A stretch of DNA of 64,000 bases, from the NCBI GenBank assembly GCA_046290435.1, contig JBKAGO010000032.1, forward strand, positions 308,654-372,653, read 5' to 3'. Under the pieces are notes generated by a model. That model ran no database searches. It saw nothing but the letters and a program-made list of their open reading frames with translations, and was not told the origin of the DNA. The position numbers were made by a program, and so were the translations under genes. Positions 57,123-64,000 of the stretch are shown here, one piece after another; positions within the stretch are counted from its first letter, which is position 1, and the number at the start of each line of letters is the position of its first letter. This DNA comes from CAVQUE01 sp046290435. Its GTDB lineage: Bacteria; Actinomycetota; Acidimicrobiia; Acidimicrobiales; UBA8592.

Positions 57123-58993
57123 TCACGTCTTCGGGCCGCGGTCGCGCCCGGTGCAGCGGTCGTAGACCGCGCAGGCGACGGCGTCGGGCAGCCACGACAG
57201 CGCCAGGAGCTCGTCGAGGCTCGCGTTCTGGACCTTGCGCACTCCGCCGAAGGTGTCGATCAGCCGCTTCTTGCGGGTGGGACCGAGCCCGGGGATGTCG
57301 TCGAGGATCGACTTGGTCATGCGCTTGTCGCGCAGCTCTCGGTGATAGGTGATGGCGAAGCGGTGGCTCTCGTCGCGAATGCGTTGGAGCAGATAGAGCG
57401 CCTCGGACTGGCGCGGCAGTCGCACAGGCTCGGACCGTCCCGGCAGGAACACCTCCTCGAACTGCTTGGCCAGCGACGCCACCGGGATGTCGTCGGCCAG
57501 ACCCAGCTCTTCGAGCACCCGCACCGCGCTGCTCAGCTGCCCCTTGCCGCCGTCGACGAGCAACAGCTGCGGCGGATACGAGAACTTGCCACGCTCCTCC
57601 GCCGGCTTGTCCCGGTCGCTCAGATACGCCGACAGCCGCCGGGTCAGCACCTCTTCCATCGCGGCGAAGTCGTCGTTGCCGTCGACGGTGCGGATCTTGA
57701 AACGCCGGTACTCGCTCTTCTTCGGCAGGGCATCCTCCATGACCACCATGGAGCCGACGTAGTCGGTGCCCTGGATGTGGCTCATGTCGTAGCACTCGAT
57801 CCGCAACGGGGCGTCGGGAAGCCCCAGGTACTCCTGCAACTCGTTGAGCGCACGGGACCGGCTGTTGTGATCGGCGCTGCGCTTCAGGCGATGGCGGGTG
57901 AAGGCCTCCTTGGCGTTCTGGGTGACCGTCTCGGCCAGCGCCCGCTTGTCGCCGCGCTGGGGAATGGCGACCTCGACCGCCGACCCCCGAAGCTCCGACA
58001 GCCACTCCTCGTAGAGCTCCTGATCCGACGGCAACTCCGGAACCAGCACCCGCTTGGGATGCCCGAGCGGATTGTCGGCGAAGTACAGGCGCTCGAGGAT
58101 GCGGGCGACGAGCTCGCCGCCGTCGAGGTCCTCGGCCTTGTCGACGATGAAACCCCGCCGCCCCATGACCCGCCCCTTGCGGACATAGAACACCTGGACC
58201 GCGGCCTCGAGTTCGTCGTCGACCATGCCGATGACGTCGAAGTCCTCCGACCGGGCGCCGACCATCTGCTGTTTCTCGCTGGCCTTGCGGACGCTCAACA
58301 GCCGATCACGACAACGGGCGGCCAGCTCGAACTCCTCGGCAGCCGCGGCATCGAGCATCTGGGCCTCGAGCGCTGCGACGATCTCGTCGGTGTCGCCTTC
58401 GAGGAAACGGATCAGGTCCGCCACCAGTTCGTCGTAGTCGGCCTTGGAGATCGCGTCGACGCACGGACCGGCGCACTTCTCGATGTGGTACTCCAGGCAC
58501 GGCTTGCCGAGCTTTGCGTGACGGTCGAACTTGTTGTCCGAACACGTCCGGATGGGGAACGTCCGCTGCAACAGGTCGACGGTCTCACGGATGGCGTACG
58601 CGTGTCCGTAGGGACCGAAGTAGCGGTTGCCGCGCTGGTGCTTGCCCCGGATGACCATCGCCCGCGGCCACTCGTCGTTCAGCGTCACCGCCAGGAACGG
58701 GTAGCTCTTGTCGTCGCGGTAGCGGACGTTGAAGCGCGGCTGGTGACGCTGGATGAGGCTGTATTCCAGCATCAGCGCCTCGACCTCGTTGGCCACCTGG
58801 ATCCACTCGACCGACTCCGCGGTCTCGACCATCTGGCGCGTCCGGGTGGGCAGGTTCCGCGGGTTCTGGAAGTAGTTGCCCAGGCGCGAACGCAGCGACT
58901 TCGCCTTGCCGACGTAGATGACCCGACCGTCGGCGTCCTTGAACTGATACGACCCCGGCGTGTCGGGGATCGTGCCGGCCGGCGGACGCGAGA

Positions 58994-58997
<4 letters not shown>
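57123..58997 (-). CDS. uvrC: Excinuclease ABC subunit C
   Basis: 624 residues from GTG 58997. GIY-YIG nuclease at the N-terminus (GSYQFKDADGRVIYVGKAKSLRSRL, in part VIYVGKAKSLRSRLGNYF), Cys-rich C-x7-CLEYHI-KCAGPC, UVR domain (AAAAEEFELAARCRDRLLSV), RNase H-like second nuclease (IECYDMSHIQGTDYVGSMVV; QLLLVDGGKGQLSSA) and a C-terminal helix-hairpin-helix (ILDDIPGLGPTRKKRLIDTFGG). It makes both incisions in nucleotide excision repair with UvrA/UvrB. The start overlaps the uvrA stop (GTGA). Confidence 0.97.
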
Positions 58998-61861
<2,864 letters not shown>

Positions 61862-61867
61862 CGGGCC

Positions 61868-61901
61868 AATCTACCCAGGCGAATGGTACGAACACGTGTT
61901 C
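61868..61901 (-). promoter_or_regulatory. uvrA promoter with LexA (SOS) box
   Basis: GAACACGTGTTC (61890-61901) is a perfect palindrome matching the core of the actinobacterial LexA site, GAAC-N4-GTTC. Downstream on the minus strand TAGATT (61873-61868) lies 6 nt before the uvrA GTG. DNA damage should induce uvrA and, through overlap, uvrC. Confidence 0.75.
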
Positions 61902-62218
61902 TTCTGCGGGATAGGTGACGAACCATCACGCGGAGCGACAGGCGGTTCGGATGTGCACGACCGATCTGACGCCGGATATGGCCCGGCACCCAGCTCGCCC
62001 ATCGGAGGAGACCTTCGATCTGACCGAGAGTGCCGATCCTGCCACACAGGGTCGTCGCGGAGCAGTGCGACCGATGCGTTCGGTCCTCCCGATGCGCCCA
62101 CGCTTCGACAGGGTCACGGTTCGTGTGCCAACGATGCGCACCATGCGGCGACAGCGTCGCCCCCGTGCCCCTCCCCTCGGACTGTGCCATGACAAGCCCC
62201 CTCGCCTCGGACCACACC
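61902..62218. other. Divergent intergenic region
   Basis: About 320 bp between the uvrA control region and a secreted-protein gene. No gene is supported. Its right end has an imperfect 30-bp tandem duplication (about 62161-62220) that places two in-frame ATG codons, at 62189 and 62219. Confidence 0.5.
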
Positions 62219-64000
62219 ATGACAACCCGAAACCTCGGCAGCCGGCGCGCTCGCCTGCTCTTCCCCGTCATGCTGCTCGCGCTCGCCATGATCGCCTCCA
62301 CGATCGCAACTGTCAGCGTGACGACCACCCCCGCCGAGGCGCAGGTCACGGAGGTCGGATTCGGGGGCGGCACAGAGCGACCCGGCGCGCCGGCACCGGT
62401 CGACATGAGGGCCGTCTCGAACACCCCCGAGCGTGGCCACTGGGGTGTCACCGGAGTCGATCCGAACCGATCCGTGAACTACGCGGCGCCCGTCTGGGAT
62501 TTCGCGGTGATCGGCGAGCGCATCTACGTCGGGGGGACCTTCCTCAACGTCCAGCGCGACCGCAACTCGACCCCGATCTCCCGCCCGCACCTCGCCGCGT
62601 TCGATCTGCGCTCCGGCGTCTGGGACCCCGGATTCCAACCGGACCTGAACGGCAGCGTCTACGCCCTCGAGGTCTCAGCGCGCGGCACCCTCATCGTCGG
62701 CGGCGAGTTCACCAGCGTCGACGGCGATCCCGCCGTCGAGGGCCTCACCGCACTCGACCCCGTCACCGGACGCCGCGACACCCAGTTCATCGGATCGGTG
62801 CAGCGGCCCTTCACCAGCCTGCGCGCCGTGGTCCGCAGCCTCGAGGTCGTCGGCAACAACCTCTACGTCGCCGGCAACTTCAGCCACATCCGCACCGGCA
62901 CCAAGCGGGTGGCGTCGCTCACACCTCGCCACTCGGGCAAATGCCTGCTCCCCCGCAACGGCGACACCGCAGACGGCACCTTCATCGTGCAGCGCACCTG
63001 CCAGTTCGACTCGGTCGAGAAATGGCGCCTCGACGGCACCCAGATCATCCACGACGACTCCGGAAAATGCGCCCAGGTCAGCGGCACCTTCTGGGGATCG
63101 CGCGTCGTGCTCCAGCCCTGCGACGGCGGCTCGGACCAGCAGTTCACCCGGATCTCGAACAACCGGTGGCAGGTCGCCAGCACCCGCCTGTGCATCAACA
63201 TCGCCGGCGAATCCCAGAACGACAACGCCAACCTCATCCAGTGGGGCTGCGGGAGCCGCCCCAACGAACAGATCACCTACAACGACGCCCGCCGCACCCG
63301 CGTCTTCCGAGCAGCCCGCCTCAGCGCCGACCGGGGTATCCCCGACACCACGTTCCGCCCCCAGATCAACGGTGCCGGACCCTGGGGCCTTGCGATCGAC
63401 ACGGAAAACAACATGATGCACCTCGCCGGCTTCTTCAGCTCGGTGGGCGGCGCGCCCGGCACCAACAACTTCGCCAGCGTCAGCCTCACCGACGGCTCCG
63501 TCCGCACCAACCTGCAACCGCTGCGCTTCAATGCCGAGAACAAGGAGCAGTACAGCGTCGAGGTCGGGGCCGGCAGGATCTGGCTCGCAGGCTCCGAGCA
63601 CATCGTCCAGGTGCTCGACGCCCGAACCCGCAGCCTCCTCGGCTGGCATACCACCGGCTTCCGCAGCAACGACAACTTCACCTTCGGATCACGCACCCAA
63701 TGGTTCGGCGGTGGCGACTATCAGGTCGTCGAAGAGATCGGCGACTTCATCGTGGCCGGCTGTCACTGCAACAACGAATTCGGACAGGGCGTGCCGTCTC
63801 ACTACTCGTCGTTCGACAACGCCCGCTTCCGCACGCTCATGGTCGAAGCCTTCGAAGCAGACACGGGCAGACTCGTCTCGTCCTTCGTTCCGGATCTCGC
63901 CCAGTCGATCGATGGCGCCTGGGCCATCCACAGCGACGGCCTCGGCTGCCTCCTCGTCGGCGGCGACTTCGAACTCGGCGGACTCAAGACCGGCTCCGCC
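62219..64000 (+). CDS. Secreted repeat protein with ricin-type lectin domain (partial, runs off right edge)
   Basis: At least 594 residues. From ATG 62219 there is a signal peptide, RRARLLFPVMLLALAMIAS...TTPAEAQV; ATG 62189, ten codons upstream in frame, is the alternative. Repeated strand motifs (IGERIYVGGTFLNVQ, ARGTLIVGGEFTSVDGD, VVGNNLYVAGNFSHI, MMHLAGFFSSVGGAPG, LLVGGDFELGG) suggest a beta-propeller-like fold. Into this, about residues 235-355, is inserted a ricin-B lectin trefoil: SGKCLLPRNGDTADGTFIVQ, EKWRLDGTQIIHDDSGKCAQV, STRLCINIAGESQNDNANLIQWGC, with the QxW-like repeats. Likely an extracellular carbohydrate-binding protein. The C-terminus is outside the window. Confidence 0.8.
   Translation, partial: MTTRNLGSRRARLLFPVMLLALAMIASTIATVSVTTTPAEAQVTEVGFGGGTERPGAPAPVDMRAVSNTPERGHWGVTGVDPNRSVNYAAPVWDFAVIGERIYVGGTFLNVQRDRNSTPISRPHLAAFDLRSGVWDPGFQPDLNGSVYALEVSARGTLIVGGEFTSVDGDPAVEGLTALDPVTGRRDTQFIGSVQRPFTSLRAVVRSLEVVGNNLYVAGNFSHIRTGTKRVASLTPRHSGKCLLPRNGDTADGTFIVQRTCQFDSVEKWRLDGTQIIHDDSGKCAQVSGTFWGSRVVLQPCDGGSDQQFTRISNNRWQVASTRLCINIAGESQNDNANLIQWGCGSRPNEQITYNDARRTRVFRAARLSADRGIPDTTFRPQINGAGPWGLAIDTENNMMHLAGFFSSVGGAPGTNNFASVSLTDGSVRTNLQPLRFNAENKEQYSVEVGAGRIWLAGSEHIVQVLDARTRSLLGWHTTGFRSNDNFTFGSRTQWFGGGDYQVVEEIGDFIVAGCHCNNEFGQGVPSHYSSFDNARFRTLMVEAFEADTGRLVSSFVPDLAQSIDGAWAIHSDGLGCLLVGGDFELGGLKTGSA

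Overview
This 64 kb window is high-GC actinobacterial DNA. Gene order (uvrA-uvrC, rapZ, gap-pgk-tpiA, secG), GTG starts, GTGA/ATGA stop-start overlaps, a DosR-type regulator and DUF2510 proteins fit an Actinobacterium, probably an uncultured or poorly studied member of Acidimicrobiia. That lineage call is inference from gene content; no marker phylogeny was possible. Many starts lie 6-8 nt after a TANNNT -10 element with no Shine-Dalgarno, so leaderless mRNAs look common, and several start choices rest on this.

Layout. 1-2.9 kb: a TetR regulator cut by the left edge, a complete short-chain dehydrogenase, then a gene graveyard (truncated SDR, frameshifted GAP-family membrane protein fused to DUF1254 sequence, and a DUF1254 gene reduced to its two ends). 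3.1-9.4 kb: a dense toxin-antitoxin and accessory cluster (AAA/DUF4143 ATPase, RelBE, an antitoxin with a truncated toxin, RHH antitoxin/small toxin, HigBA, VapBC, a metallophosphoesterase). Several toxins are damaged: RelE by an 11-bp tandem duplication, HigB by an internal deletion.

9.6-42.9 kb: a probable integrated island of about 33 kb. Its right end is tRNA-Leu(GAG) with a tyrosine integrase and an AbrB-like gene beside it. Its left end is a 17-bp copy of the tRNA 3' end at 9638, next to what looks like the tRNA's original terminator. It carries (i) a continuous operon-like run hsdR-hsdS-hsdM, a broken PD-(D/E)XK gene, an ABC-type coiled-coil ATPase, a HEAT-like/histidine kinase protein and a response regulator fused to an aminoglycoside-phosphotransferase-like kinase, which is the best candidate here for an undescribed defence system; (ii) divergent small, membrane and lipoprotein genes and a DnaJ-C/HNH/WYL fusion; (iii) a large recombinase-like gene and a GNAT; (iv) a branched-chain-type ABC transporter with fused permease/ATPase, a double TetR, two acyl-CoA ligases and an LLM oxidoreductase, presumably an organic acid uptake and activation pathway.

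43-64 kb: chromosomal backbone. An MFS transporter, a peptide-type solute-binding lipoprotein and secG are followed by a DosR-like module (PAS histidine kinase, DosR-type regulator, two double-domain universal stress proteins divergent around a DosR-box palindrome, and a phosphotransferase/P-loop kinase resembling Rv2004c). Then come gap-pgk-tpiA, rapZ, a methyltransferase, uvrC and uvrA (with a LexA box), and a secreted ricin-lectin protein cut by the right edge. A recurring oddity in the accessory half is genes that keep both ends but have lost their middles; this may be real decay or an assembly artefact and should be checked against reads.
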